Source: an uncultured Lachnospiraceae bacterium
GTDB taxonomy: Bacteria; Bacillota; Clostridia; Lachnospirales; Lachnospiraceae
DNA length: 64,000 bases
Reading direction: 5' to 3'
Assembly: GCA_910587935.1 (NCBI GenBank)
Contig: CAJUNP010000006.1
Coordinates: forward strand, 32,824 to 96,823
Below, piece by piece: positions 7,451-16,743 of this stretch. The translations under genes and the position numbers were made by a program. The notes beneath the pieces are model-generated. The model saw only the letters and a program-made list of their open reading frames with translations, did no database searches and was not told the origin of the DNA. The first letter of the stretch is position 1, and each line of letters opens with the position of its first letter.

Positions 7451-8974
7451 ATGATGTACATAGGAAGAAACAAAAACCGTCCGGTGTGGAGGCTTTTGCT
7501 GCTTACAGCGGTTATGGCCATATGTCTGGGAAGACCGTTTACTGCCAGAGCGTACATTCAGACGCAGGGAACGGTAGTTGGAGATTCGGCGGTAATCCGG
7601 AAGGAAGCCAATGCCAACAGTAATGCCATTGCAAGTATTTTGAAAGGCGATACGGTTACCATTAATAATGAAGAAACCGGGGCGGACGGAGCCGTCTGGT
7701 ATAAAGTGTTTGTGGATGCGAATACACTTGGCTATGTCAGGGGGGATCTGATTCAGAAAGAGGGTTCTTCCGGGACGGCTACAATCACACCTACTACATC
7801 GACCGATACGCAGTCCGATACTACGCCAACGGCGCCGGATTTGACGAATAACGGCGGAACTTCCGGAAGTGAAGTTAATAAGGATTTGGCAGTGGGAGTG
7901 AACACGGCCGTTACTCCGATTCAAAGTCAGAGCGCGTCGGTTACGAATGATAATGTGCGGGTTCGTGCGGAAGCGTCTGCAAATGCCGGTATTGTGACAA
8001 AAGTGCGTCAGTCTACGGCCATTACCGTTAATGGCCAGGCAAACGGAGACGACGGAAAAGTTTGGTACAGGGCGTCTTTTATTGCAGACGGCAGTGAGGT
8101 TTCCGGTTTTATCCGGGCTGACTTTGTACAGCTTACGGAAGAAGTCGTTGTGATTGACGATACGGCTCCCGAGGAAGCACCGGAAGAACCGGTGGAAACG
8201 CCGGTTGAGGAACCGGTGGAAGAGCCTCCTGTTAACGCTGATTATCAGCTTGTTTATGAGCCGGATGATGCCGGAATTAATGATTGGTATCTTTATAATA
8301 ATATTGACAATAAGAAAAATAAATTAAGTGAAATACTGGAAGCAGCGGATGCAAACGGAGAAGCGGTTGAAAATGCAGAAGCCCGGTTGAAAAGAGATAA
8401 GATTATTATTATTATCCTTGCTGTTGTTGTAGTGTTTCTTGCATTGACTGTAACGCTGCTGTTATTTAAGATTCGCGATATGTATTATGAAGATTTTGAT
8501 GAAGATGATGAAGATGAATACGATCTTAGAAGGCCGCAGAACCATGAGCCGAGAACCGTGAAGCCGGTTCAGAAGGAGCGTCCGGCGGCCAGGCCGCGTC
8601 CGTCCGGTTCACAGAACCGTCCGGCAAACAGCCAGGTCAGACAGGGAGGAACGCAAAATCGTCCGGCAAACGGTCAGCCCAGACAGGGAGGAGTACAGAA
8701 CCGTCCGGCAAACGGTCAGCCCAGACAGGGAGCAGCGCAAAATCGTCCGGTAAACGGTCAGCCCAGACAGGGAGCAGCGCAAAATCGTCCGGCAAACGGT
8801 CAGCCCAGACAGGGAGGAGCACAGAACCGTCCGGTAAACGGCCGGCAGACAGGACCCCAGAATCGGGGTGGTTCAGGAACCGTAAAAGAAGCTGGATGGA
8901 AACCCAAAAACTTTATGATGGAAGAAGATGATATGGAATTTGAATTCCTGAATTGGGACGGCGAAGAGCGCTGA
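7451..8974 (+). CDS. SH3b-domain membrane protein with repetitive cytoplasmic tail
   Basis: 507 residues. The ATG at 7451 follows AGGAGGT by five bases. A signal peptide or anchor spans about residues 12-34. Two bacterial SH3 domains follow (about 41-104 and 165-235), each with the xVRxEAxANA-type strand and a GYVRGD or GFIRAD end. A Pro/Glu-rich linker (near 240-265) leads to a transmembrane span at about 318-341. The rest is acidic (DEDDEDEYD) and then a repeat tail of RPANGQPRQGGAQN units. SH3b domains commonly bind peptidoglycan or its stem peptides, so an envelope sensor or anchor is plausible. If the tail is cytoplasmic, as the layout implies, its role is unknown. Confidence 0.75.
   Translation: MMYIGRNKNRPVWRLLLLTAVMAICLGRPFTARAYIQTQGTVVGDSAVIRKEANANSNAIASILKGDTVTINNEETGADGAVWYKVFVDANTLGYVRGDLIQKEGSSGTATITPTTSTDTQSDTTPTAPDLTNNGGTSGSEVNKDLAVGVNTAVTPIQSQSASVTNDNVRVRAEASANAGIVTKVRQSTAITVNGQANGDDGKVWYRASFIADGSEVSGFIRADFVQLTEEVVVIDDTAPEEAPEEPVETPVEEPVEEPPVNADYQLVYEPDDAGINDWYLYNNIDNKKNKLSEILEAADANGEAVENAEARLKRDKIIIIILAVVVVFLALTVTLLLFKIRDMYYEDFDEDDEDEYDLRRPQNHEPRTVKPVQKERPAARPRPSGSQNRPANSQVRQGGTQNRPANGQPRQGGVQNRPANGQPRQGAAQNRPVNGQPRQGAAQNRPANGQPRQGGAQNRPVNGRQTGPQNRGGSGTVKEAGWKPKNFMMEEDDMEFEFLNWDGEER
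8612..8857 (+). repeat. 42-bp tandem coding repeat, five full copies plus a partial
   Basis: Units begin at 8612, 8654, 8696, 8738 and 8780, followed by a partial copy at 8822. Each encodes a 14-residue unit of the form QNRPxNGQPRQGxx. Copies differ mainly by silent changes and by A/V and G/A swaps. The array is basic and Gly/Asn/Gln/Pro-rich, as in intrinsically disordered tails. Confidence 0.95.
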
Positions 8975-9019
8975 TCATTCTAATGAAATTGTGGAGAATA
9001 AATAAACAATCGGATCAAC

Positions 9020-9050
9020 AACAGCGGAGTACGGAAACGGCTCCGCTGTT
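9020..9050 (+). terminator. Terminator after the SH3b gene
   Basis: AACAGCGGAG at 9020-9029 pairs with CTCCGCTGTT at 9041-9050. The following TCCGCTCTTTATTTT is T-rich. It separates the SH3b gene from the GntR-clpC unit. Confidence 0.7.
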
Positions 9051-9110
9051 TCCGCTCTTTATTTTGCGTTGGATTAATAGTAAAATATTTGTAAAATACG
9101 AATCCCGTAG

Positions 9111-9139
9111 TTGACAGCGACAATACGCTGTTATATGAT
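9111..9139 (+). promoter_or_regulatory. Sigma-A-type promoter of the gntR-clpC unit
   Basis: TTGACA at 9111-9116 and TATGAT at 9134-9139 are separated by exactly 17 bases. This is one of the best matches to the housekeeping consensus in the window and lies about 36 bases before the GntR start. Confidence 0.8.
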
Positions 9140-9148
9140 ACGTATAAC
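9130..9148 (+). promoter_or_regulatory. Candidate GntR operator overlapping the -10 element
   Basis: GTTATA and TATAAC are perfect 6-base inverted arms around a 7-base centre (TGATACG), which itself contains part of the palindrome ATACGTAT. The site covers the -10 box, where binding by a dimer would block transcription. Autoregulation by the adjacent GntR protein is inferred. Confidence 0.5.
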
Positions 9149-9174
9149 AAAATTAAGAAAGGAAACTGGTTGAA

Positions 9175-9552
9175 ATGATAATAGAGATTGATTTTAACAG
9201 CGACGAAGCCCTCTATTTGCAGCTGCGTAATCAAATCATTTTGGGAATTGCGACATCCAGATTCCACGAAGGCGATTCTCTTCCATCCGTCCGCCAGCTT
9301 GCAGATTCCATCGGAATTAATATGCATACGGTGAATAAAGCCTATACAGTGCTGCGGCAGGAAGGTTTTGTAAAGGTTGACAGAAGAAAAGGCGCTGTTA
9401 TCGCAATTGATGTGGATAAGCTGCAGGCGATGAACGAATTGGAACGGGAGTTGAAAGTGGTTCTTGCAAAAAGCTGCTGCAAGAATATTTCCAGAGAAGA
9501 AGTGCATGCTTTAATTGATGAAATATATGAGAATTATGGAGGACTCGGCTGA
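9175..9552 (+). CDS. GntR-family transcriptional regulator, YtrA-like short form
   Basis: 125 residues. The N-terminal half is the winged helix typical of GntR proteins (EALYLQLRNQIILGIA, then LPSVRQLADSIGINMHTVNK). The remainder is a short helical tail (about 50 residues), the size seen in the YtrA subgroup, which lacks a large ligand domain. Its stop overlaps the clpC start (TGATG), so the two proteins are probably translationally coupled. A palindrome over the -10 box at 9130-9148 suggests self-repression. In many Firmicutes clpC is controlled by CtsR with mcsA and mcsB; none of those is seen here, so this regulator may take CtsR's place. Confidence 0.88.
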   Translation: MIIEIDFNSDEALYLQLRNQIILGIATSRFHEGDSLPSVRQLADSIGINMHTVNKAYTVLRQEGFVKVDRRKGAVIAIDVDKLQAMNELERELKVVLAKSCCKNISREEVHALIDEIYENYGGLG

Positions 9553-12017
9553 TGCAGTCACAATTTACCGAAAAGGCAATAGAAGCGCTTGCACTGGCAG
9601 GACAGGCGGCAAGAAAATTGAAACAGGGATATGTGGGAACCGAACATATTCTGATTGGATTATTGAGAGAACGGACGGGGGTTGCCGCTAAGGTTTTGTC
9701 GGACAACGGAGTGGAAGAAGAAAAAGTTCTCACCATGATTAAAGAACAGATTGCTCTTCAGGGCGGCGTTGCAATGAAGGACAGAGAAGGATATTCACCC
9801 AGAGCCTCTAAAGTGCTGTCGGAAGCGCATAAGCAGGCGGATCGTTTCAAAGCGGGTAAGACAGGAACCGAACATATTCTGCTGGCTATGATTAAAGAGG
9901 GGGAAAATATCGGGGCGCGGCTTCTTAACACTCTGGGAATTTCCACGCAGAAAATTTATGTGGACGTACTGCTGGCAATTGGGCAGGACGGGAATCTTTA
10001 TAAGGAAGATCTCGTTAAAAGTAAAGGCGGCAAGAAAAAGAACGTGTCCGTGCTGGAGCAGTACAGCAGAGATTTGACCAGACTGGCGGCGGAAGAACGT
10101 TTAGATCCTGTTGTCGGCAGAGAGGATGAAATTCAACGGGTAATCCAGATTTTGAGCAGACGAACTAAAAATAATCCCTGTCTGATCGGAGAACCGGGAG
10201 TGGGAAAAACAGCGGTGGTAGAAGGTCTGGCACGGAGAATTGTAGCCGGTGACGTTCCCTTTACCATACAGAACAAAAGACTGCTGACACTGGATTTGTC
10301 CGGTATGGTGGCAGGAAGCAAGTACCGGGGAGAGTTTGAGGAAAGAATTAAGAAAGTAATAAAAGAAGTGATCGAGAGCGGAAATGTGATTCTGTTTCTG
10401 GATGAGCTGCATACGCTGATCGGCGCGGGCGGCGCGGAAGGGGCCATTGATGCTTCGAACATCTTAAAGCCCTCTCTGGCCAGGGGAGAAATCCAGCTGA
10501 TCGGTGCGACCACCGTAACGGAATACAGAAAATATGTGGAAAGAGACGCGGCTTTGGAGCGTCGGTTCCAGCCCGTTAATGTGGAAGAACCTTCCGAGGA
10601 AGAAGCTGTGCGTATTCTGGGCGGAGTGGTGTCCCGTTACGAGGAACATCATCAGGTCAGAATTCTTCCGGAGGCTATGGATGCCGCGGTACGGCTGTCG
10701 GCGCGCTATATAAATGACAGAAATTTACCGGATAAGGCAATCGACCTGATTGACGAAGCCGCCTCGGCGGCGAGAATCAAGACCATGCTGGTTCCCGACA
10801 AAATGAAAGAACTGAACGAAGAAATCAAAAAATTGGACGGCCAGATTGAACAGGCAATTCGTATGGAAGCTTATTCCGTGGCCGGGGAATATAAGAAAAA
10901 ACAGGATTTACTTCTCGTCAGATATGAACGCATGAAGAAAAAACTGGAAGCAGAGCGGGATAAAGAAGAATACGTCATCGGTGAAAATGAGATTGCCGAA
11001 ATTGTAGCGATGTGGACCAGAATTCCGGTAAAAAAGCTTGCGGAAAAAGAAAGCGAAAAGCTGCTTAAGCTGGAAGATACGCTGCATAAGAGGGTAATCG
11101 GACAGGAAGAGGCGGTAACTGCGGTTGCCAAAGCCATGCGCCGCGGCAGAGTGGGCCTGAAAGATCCGAACCGTCCTATCGGCTCCTTTCTGTTTCTGGG
11201 ACCAACGGGAGTCGGAAAGACGGAGCTGTCCAAAGCTCTGGCAGAAGCTATGTTTGGGTCCGAAAATGCAATGATCCGTGTAGATATGTCAGAATATATG
11301 GAAGGACATTCCGTTTCCAAGATGATTGGTTCGCCTCCGGGATACGTAGGGTTTGACGAAGGCGGCCAGCTGTCGGAAAAAGTGCGCCGCAACCCTTATT
11401 CGGTGGTTTTATTTGATGAAATAGAAAAGGCTCATCCCGATGTATTTAATATTCTTCTTCAGGTTTTGGACGACGGTCATATTACCGATGCAAAAGGAAG
11501 AAAAGTAAGCTTTAAAAATACGGTGCTGATCATGACATCCAACGCGGGAGCGCAGCGCATAGTGGAACCCAAAAATCTGGGATTTGCCGCTGAGTCGGGA
11601 GAAGAGAAGGATTATGAGAAAATGAAGGCTTCGGTAATGGAAGAAGTTAAAAAAATGTTTAAGCCGGAGTTTATTAACCGTATAGATGAAATTATGGTGT
11701 TCCATCCCTTGAACCGGATGCATATGAAGCAGATTATAGCGTTGCTTACTTCCGGCTTAAGCAGGCGGTGTCAGGAGCAGATGAACATTCAGTTATCGGT
11801 ATCACCGGCACTGAAAGAACATCTGGTAGAAAAGTATTCGGAGAAGAAAATGGGGGCAAGACCGCTGAAACGGGCGGTTCAGTCCGTAATTGAAGACGCT
11901 CTGGCCGAGGAAATTCTCAAAAAGAACGTACAGCCCGGAGATAAAGTGACGGCAGGATTTAAGAACGGGCAGGCGGCCTTTACGGTGAAGATGCGAATCG
12001 GAGAAGAAAAACGGTAG
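9552..12017 (+). CDS. clpC: ClpC-type AAA+ unfoldase
   Basis: ATP-driven unfoldase that feeds proteins to ClpP. 821 residues, normal for ClpC. The N-terminal double Clp repeat spans about residues 1-145 (both repeats carry GTEHILL or GTEHILIG). The first AAA domain has Walker A GEPGVGKT at 213-220 and Walker B ILFLDELHTL. A UVR-like middle segment lies near 425-465, and the second AAA domain has GPTGVGKT near 550. It overlaps the GntR gene by one base and shares its promoter. The mcsA and mcsB adaptor genes usual in Bacillus are not adjacent. A small unknown gene and radA follow. Confidence 0.93.
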   Translation: MQSQFTEKAIEALALAGQAARKLKQGYVGTEHILIGLLRERTGVAAKVLSDNGVEEEKVLTMIKEQIALQGGVAMKDREGYSPRASKVLSEAHKQADRFKAGKTGTEHILLAMIKEGENIGARLLNTLGISTQKIYVDVLLAIGQDGNLYKEDLVKSKGGKKKNVSVLEQYSRDLTRLAAEERLDPVVGREDEIQRVIQILSRRTKNNPCLIGEPGVGKTAVVEGLARRIVAGDVPFTIQNKRLLTLDLSGMVAGSKYRGEFEERIKKVIKEVIESGNVILFLDELHTLIGAGGAEGAIDASNILKPSLARGEIQLIGATTVTEYRKYVERDAALERRFQPVNVEEPSEEEAVRILGGVVSRYEEHHQVRILPEAMDAAVRLSARYINDRNLPDKAIDLIDEAASAARIKTMLVPDKMKELNEEIKKLDGQIEQAIRMEAYSVAGEYKKKQDLLLVRYERMKKKLEAERDKEEYVIGENEIAEIVAMWTRIPVKKLAEKESEKLLKLEDTLHKRVIGQEEAVTAVAKAMRRGRVGLKDPNRPIGSFLFLGPTGVGKTELSKALAEAMFGSENAMIRVDMSEYMEGHSVSKMIGSPPGYVGFDEGGQLSEKVRRNPYSVVLFDEIEKAHPDVFNILLQVLDDGHITDAKGRKVSFKNTVLIMTSNAGAQRIVEPKNLGFAAESGEEKDYEKMKASVMEEVKKMFKPEFINRIDEIMVFHPLNRMHMKQIIALLTSGLSRRCQEQMNIQLSVSPALKEHLVEKYSEKKMGARPLKRAVQSVIEDALAEEILKKNVQPGDKVTAGFKNGQAAFTVKMRIGEEKR

Positions 12018-12085
12018 AAAAAAGTTGTGTTTTATATTATACTAAGGATAATAAATTGATAAAGCAATAGCAGGAGGACATGAGA

Positions 12086-12499
12086 ATGGCAGCAGTGGAA
12101 CAATTACTTCGTTCCGAGAGTGACGGTACGATCAGCTTTGGCAATCATAAACTGACACAGAAAGCAAAACTGGAAGATTTTAAGCATGCGGGGGATCTGT
12201 ATAAGGTCAAAACTTACGCGACAATGACCAAACTTGAAAAGAACGGAATGTTTTTATATGAATCGGTTCCCGGCACCAGCGTTTTGAATTTTCATGAGAT
12301 GCCGGAAGGAATAGAATGTACCATTGAAGGCAGTGAAGACGCTCAGATTACCATAGGATTAAACGACGATACGGAATATGAAGTGTTTGTAAAGAACGAA
12401 AGCATCGGACGTATGAAAACGGGACTGGGCGGTAAGCTGAATCTGAGTGTGGAGCTTGCGGGCGCAGGCGAGGTAAGCGTGAAAGTAATACAGGCATAA
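12086..12499 (+). CDS. Conserved-looking protein of unknown function, 137 residues
   Basis: No recognised domain. The start at 12086 has AGGAGG at 12072-12077, eight bases upstream; the ATG at 12080 would be only two bases from that site. The protein lacks a signal peptide or membrane span. It looks rich in beta strands, with a C-terminal pattern of short hydrophobic strands (ITIGLNDDTEYEVFV, KLNLSVELAGAGEVSVKV). It begins 68 bases after clpC and ends two bases before radA, so it is probably translated from the same message as radA. A general housekeeping or stress role is possible but not shown. Confidence 0.7.
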   Translation: MAAVEQLLRSESDGTISFGNHKLTQKAKLEDFKHAGDLYKVKTYATMTKLEKNGMFLYESVPGTSVLNFHEMPEGIECTIEGSEDAQITIGLNDDTEYEVFVKNESIGRMKTGLGGKLNLSVELAGAGEVSVKVIQA

Positions 12500-12501
12500 A
12501 G

Positions 12502-13866
12502 ATGGCGAAAGGAAAAAATACGACTGTTTTTTTCTGTCAGAACTGTGGTTATGAATCGGTGAAATGGCTGGGACAATGTCCGGCCTGCAAAGAATGGAAT
12601 ACATTTGTTGAAGAGACTGTGCCTGTACAGACAGCCAAAAACACGGCTGCCGGCAGCAGGGGGACACAGGCTCCCGTGACATTGAGCCAGGTGTCCATGG
12701 GGGAAGAAGAAAAGGTTCATACCCATATAAAGGAGCTTGACAGGGTGTTGGGAGGCGGTATTGTACCGGGTTCCCTGACGCTGGTAGGCGGCGACCCCGG
12801 TATCGGCAAATCCACGCTGCTTTTGCAGGTCTGCCGGAATCTTTCCGAAGACGGCCATCCGGTACTGTATATTTCGGGAGAGGAATCTTTAAAGCAGATT
12901 AAAATGCGCGCCAACCGCATGGGGGATTTTTCCGACCAAATGAAGCTGCTGTGTGAAACAAATCTGGAGCTGATCGGGGAAATGATCCGAAGATCCCGGC
13001 CGGAATTTGTGGTCATAGATTCCATACAGACCATGTTCAGCGAAGGAATATCTGCGGCGCCGGGAAGCGTTTCGCAGGTGCGGGAGTCTACGGGGATTTT
13101 ACTGCAGCTTGCGAAGGGCATGGGGATTTCCGTTTTTATTGTGGGACATGTGACAAAAGAAGGAACGGTAGCAGGCCCCAGAGTTTTGGAACATATGGTG
13201 GATACGGTTCTTTATTTTGAGGGCGACAGGCATGCGTCCTACCGGATCTTAAGAGGCGTGAAGAATCGTTTTGGTTCTACCAATGAGATCGGCGTATTTG
13301 AAATGCGGCAGACCGGACTGGCAGAGGTTGAAAATCCTTCGGAATATATGATAAGCGGGCGTCCCAGCGATGCCAGCGGATCGGTCGTCGTATGTTCTGT
13401 TGAGGGGACCCGGCCGATTTTGATTGAGATTCAGGCGCTTGTATGCCGTACCAATTTCGGACTGCCCAGAAGGCAGGCGGCAGGAACAGATTTTAACAGG
13501 GTGAATCTCCTTATGGCAGTGCTGGAAAAGAGACTGGGACTGCAGATGTCGGACTGTGATGCATATGTAAATGTAGCGGGAGGCATCCGTATTAACGAAC
13601 CCGCTCTTGATTTGGGGATGGTAATGGCGATCGTATCGAGCTTTAAGAATCGGGCGCTGGATGAAAAACTGATGGTTTTTGGTGAAGTAGGTTTAAGCGG
13701 GGAAGTAAGAGCCGTGAGCATGGCGGAGCAAAGAGTGCAGGAAGCCGTAAAGCTGGGTTTTACCGCCTGTGTGATGCCTGCAGTCTGTGTACAGGGCGTT
13801 AAAGCCGGGGCTGACATAAAAATAATAGGTGTGAATTCCGTCAGGGATGCCATTGATCTGATATAG
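12502..13866 (+). CDS. radA: DNA repair protein RadA (Sms)
   Basis: RecA-like ATPase that helps branch migration in recombinational repair. 454 residues. Order of domains: N-terminal zinc finger (CQNCGYESVKWLGQCPACKEWNT, given here only as its four Cys at about residues 10, 13, 27 and 30), Walker A GDPGIGKSTLL near 96, the RadA-specific KNRFG motif near residue 253, and a C-terminal Lon-protease-like domain (NVAGGIRINEPALDLGM). The start is close behind the preceding stop, with only a weak ribosome site. A clear terminator follows at 13905-13941. Confidence 0.96.
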   Translation: MAKGKNTTVFFCQNCGYESVKWLGQCPACKEWNTFVEETVPVQTAKNTAAGSRGTQAPVTLSQVSMGEEEKVHTHIKELDRVLGGGIVPGSLTLVGGDPGIGKSTLLLQVCRNLSEDGHPVLYISGEESLKQIKMRANRMGDFSDQMKLLCETNLELIGEMIRRSRPEFVVIDSIQTMFSEGISAAPGSVSQVRESTGILLQLAKGMGISVFIVGHVTKEGTVAGPRVLEHMVDTVLYFEGDRHASYRILRGVKNRFGSTNEIGVFEMRQTGLAEVENPSEYMISGRPSDASGSVVVCSVEGTRPILIEIQALVCRTNFGLPRRQAAGTDFNRVNLLMAVLEKRLGLQMSDCDAYVNVAGGIRINEPALDLGMVMAIVSSFKNRALDEKLMVFGEVGLSGEVRAVSMAEQRVQEAVKLGFTACVMPAVCVQGVKAGADIKIIGVNSVRDAIDLI

Positions 13867-13904
13867 AGGCCATCTATTTTTTGATAAAAAAAAGACACCA
13901 TATT

Positions 13905-13941
13905 AAAAAAAGACTCATTTCTTATGAAATGGGTCTTTTTT
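13905..13941 (+). terminator. Terminator after radA
   Basis: AAAAAGACTCATTTC and GAAATGGGTCTTTTT form a stem with one G-T pair around a TTAT loop, ending in a T-run. Because the stem is flanked by A-tract and T-tract it could act on both strands. It isolates the carbohydrate locus from the repair genes. Confidence 0.85.
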
Positions 13942-14006
13942 ATAATGGGAATAGAATGAAAAAAATATGCAGGAATAAACTGCAGGAAAATGGAGGTTGT
14001 GGATCC

Positions 14007-16727
14007 ATGAAGAAATATGAATATCTTGATGAATTTGGAACATTTCGCCTGGAAAATGCAGATAATACATCCTATCTGTATTTTCCGCTGGCGGCAGAAG
14101 AAGGAATTAAAAGCAGTATTACTCCGTATCTGGGGGGCGACTGCAAAATGGATCAAAACCATTTTCTGCTTCAGCCTGTCAGTGCGGAGGAACTTCACAA
14201 TAATAAAAGTACCAGGAATTTCTGGTGTATTATGGCGGACGGGAGTTGTCTGTCCTTAACCGGCGTATCTTCGGAATCTATGAGTAAAAAGTTTACAAAA
14301 GAGCAGGAAGAATGTGTTCTTGAAGCCGGTATGCTTTGGCATAAAATCAGCAGAAAACATAAGGAGGCAGGACTTTCCTCCAGTATTATATCTTTTGTGC
14401 CGATTGCTGACGGCCAGGTTGAAATTATGATGGTCACCATTACCAATGACAGTGATAAAAATAAGATTTTCAGTGCGGTGGGCGCCGTTCCGCTTTATGG
14501 AAGAAGCGCTGATAACTTAAGAGATCACAGGCACGTTACAAGCCTTCTTCATCGTGTGGATACAAAAGAATACGGAATTGAACTTACACCGACGCTTTCC
14601 TTTGATGAGAGAGGACATCAGAAAAACGATACGACCTATTTTGTCTGCGGTTCCGACGAAACCGGTGAGCTTCCCGTGGGATTTTACCCGAATGTGGAGG
14701 AGTTTATCGGTGAAGGGGGAAGCCTGGAACATCCGGAAGCAATCTACAGAAATCTGCCCCCGGTCAAAGCAGGGGAGGAAACGGATGGTTATGAGGCCTT
14801 AGGAGGAATCCGGTTTGCAGATATCTGTCTGGCTCCCGGCAAAAGTGTAAGCTATATTCTTCTGCTTGGTATGGAATCGGTGGCCGGTGCAGGAGAAGAG
14901 GCAGGAAACCGTATTTTGAAGATTTATCATAAATACAACACGAAAGAAAAAGTTAACAATGCATTTTATTCAACTAAAGAATATTGGAAAAAGAAATTGA
15001 ATGTTTCTTATCATACGGGTGATAAAAATTTTGATTCTTTTATGTACTGGGTTAATTTCCAGCCGATGTTAAGAAGAATCTACGGCTGTTCCTTCCTGCC
15101 TCATCACGATTACGGCAAGGGAGGAAGAGGATGGAGAGATTTGTGGCAGGATTGTCTGGCGCTGCTGATTATGAATCCTGACGGCGTAAAGGAAATGCTT
15201 CTTGCAAATTACGGCGGAGTGCGAATGGACGGTTCCAATGCCACCATTATCGGAAGCCGGCAGGGCGAATTTATTGCGGACCGCAATAATATAACCCGTG
15301 TTTGGATGGATCATGGATTATGGCCGTTTATGACTACGAAGCTTTACATCGACCAGACCGGAGATGTCGGGATTCTTTTGAAAAACCAAAATTATTTTAA
15401 GGACCGTCAGGCTGCGAGGGGAACCAGAATTGACGAACAGTTTGAGGCGGGAGAAAAACCGGTTCAGAAAGACCGTGAAGGAAAAGAATATTCCGGAACG
15501 ATCTTGGAGCACATTTTAATACAGAACCTTACCTGCTTTTATGAGGTGGGAAGCCATAATCACATGCGCTTACGCGGCGCGGACTGGAACGACGCTCTGG
15601 ATATGGCGCCGAAGAACGGGGAAAGCGTTGCGTTTACCGCGGCCTATGCAGGAAATTTTGAAGAACTTGCGGAATTACTTGGCGTTTTGAAAAAAGAAAA
15701 ACATATGGAATTTGTGGAAGTGGCAAAAGAGATGGAGCCCTTATTTACGGATGATGAGAAACTTTACGGCGACATCGAACAAAAGCTGGCATTGCTGGCG
15801 GCTTATGAAGATACCTGCCTGCATACCGTGTCCGGCGAAAAAGCATATTTGCCTGTCGATCAGGTAATCGAGAGTATGAGACACAAAGCGGAGTGGATCA
15901 AAGAGCATATCCGCAGGACGGAATGGATTGCTGACGGACAGGACGGATGGTTTAACAGCTATTATGATGAAAATAAACGTCAGGTAGAGGGTATTTACGA
16001 GGACGGTGTCCGTATGATGCTGACCGGGCAGGTGTTTGCCGTTATGTCCGGCACCGCCACAAAAGAACAGACGAGAGCGATTGCAGCCAGTGCGGATAAA
16101 TATCTGTACAGGGAAGAGGTTGGCGGATATCGTTTGAATACAAACTTTAATGAGGAAAAAATGGATCTGGGACGGATGTTTGGATTTGCATACGGACATA
16201 AGGAGAACGGAGCCGTCTTTTCCCACATGACGACCATGTATGCAAATGCCCTTTATAAGAGGGGATTTGTAAAAGAAGGTTATAAGGCGCTGCATACTCT
16301 ATATAAGCAGGCGGACTGCTTTGAGGTGAGCCGGATTTATCCGGGAATTCCCGAATATTTCAATGATAAAGGACGCGGTATGTATCATTACCTTACCGGT
16401 GCGGCGAGCTGGCTGATGTTAACGGTTATTACGGAAATGTTTGGCGTAAAAGGACGTCTGGGAGATTTGATTCTGGAACCAAAACTGACGGCGGAGCAGT
16501 TTGATGAAAACGCGAAGGCTTCCGTAAAACTGACATTTGGGCGCAGAAAATGGAATGTTATCTATATTAATAACGGGCGGAAAGAGCCCGGTGAATATGA
16601 AATAGGAACCGTTTATCTGGACGGCAGAAAATTGGAAATGCCGCAAAGTCATGTGGTCGCCGTATGCGAGCAGATTCAGAAGCTGGACGCTTCCAGTGAA
16701 CATGAGATTGTGGTGGAATTAATCTGA
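14007..16727 (+). CDS. GH94-type inverting glycoside phosphorylase
   Basis: 906 residues. The start at 14007 follows GGAGG by ten bases. Clan GH-Q phosphorylases cleave a beta-glycosidic bond with phosphate, releasing alpha-glucose 1-phosphate or a relative. Seen here are a long beta-rich N-terminal half, GRGWRDLWQDCL near residue 375 in the (alpha/alpha)6 barrel, and RGADWNDALDM with the likely acid catalyst Asp526. Near the C-terminus PGIPEYFNDKGRGMYHYLTG corresponds to the phosphate-pocket and dimer region. The sequence resembles cellobiose or similar disaccharide phosphorylases but does not fix the linkage. No signal peptide, so it acts in the cytoplasm on imported sugar. It is followed after 16 bases by a second, larger phosphorylase. 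Confidence 0.85.
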   Translation: MKKYEYLDEFGTFRLENADNTSYLYFPLAAEEGIKSSITPYLGGDCKMDQNHFLLQPVSAEELHNNKSTRNFWCIMADGSCLSLTGVSSESMSKKFTKEQEECVLEAGMLWHKISRKHKEAGLSSSIISFVPIADGQVEIMMVTITNDSDKNKIFSAVGAVPLYGRSADNLRDHRHVTSLLHRVDTKEYGIELTPTLSFDERGHQKNDTTYFVCGSDETGELPVGFYPNVEEFIGEGGSLEHPEAIYRNLPPVKAGEETDGYEALGGIRFADICLAPGKSVSYILLLGMESVAGAGEEAGNRILKIYHKYNTKEKVNNAFYSTKEYWKKKLNVSYHTGDKNFDSFMYWVNFQPMLRRIYGCSFLPHHDYGKGGRGWRDLWQDCLALLIMNPDGVKEMLLANYGGVRMDGSNATIIGSRQGEFIADRNNITRVWMDHGLWPFMTTKLYIDQTGDVGILLKNQNYFKDRQAARGTRIDEQFEAGEKPVQKDREGKEYSGTILEHILIQNLTCFYEVGSHNHMRLRGADWNDALDMAPKNGESVAFTAAYAGNFEELAELLGVLKKEKHMEFVEVAKEMEPLFTDDEKLYGDIEQKLALLAAYEDTCLHTVSGEKAYLPVDQVIESMRHKAEWIKEHIRRTEWIADGQDGWFNSYYDENKRQVEGIYEDGVRMMLTGQVFAVMSGTATKEQTRAIAASADKYLYREEVGGYRLNTNFNEEKMDLGRMFGFAYGHKENGAVFSHMTTMYANALYKRGFVKEGYKALHTLYKQADCFEVSRIYPGIPEYFNDKGRGMYHYLTGAASWLMLTVITEMFGVKGRLGDLILEPKLTAEQFDENAKASVKLTFGRRKWNVIYINNGRKEPGEYEIGTVYLDGRKLEMPQSHVVAVCEQIQKLDASSEHEIVVELI

Positions 16728-16743
16728 GAAAGGAAACATATTT

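Noticed and set aside
8612..8857. 42-bp repeats as a CRISPR array
   Set aside because: Repeats are contiguous, in frame and code for a 14-residue unit; there are no unique spacers.
13431..14198. 255-residue minus-strand frame across the radA end and GH94 start
   Set aside because: Crosses a terminator and two well-supported plus-strand genes, with low-complexity composition.
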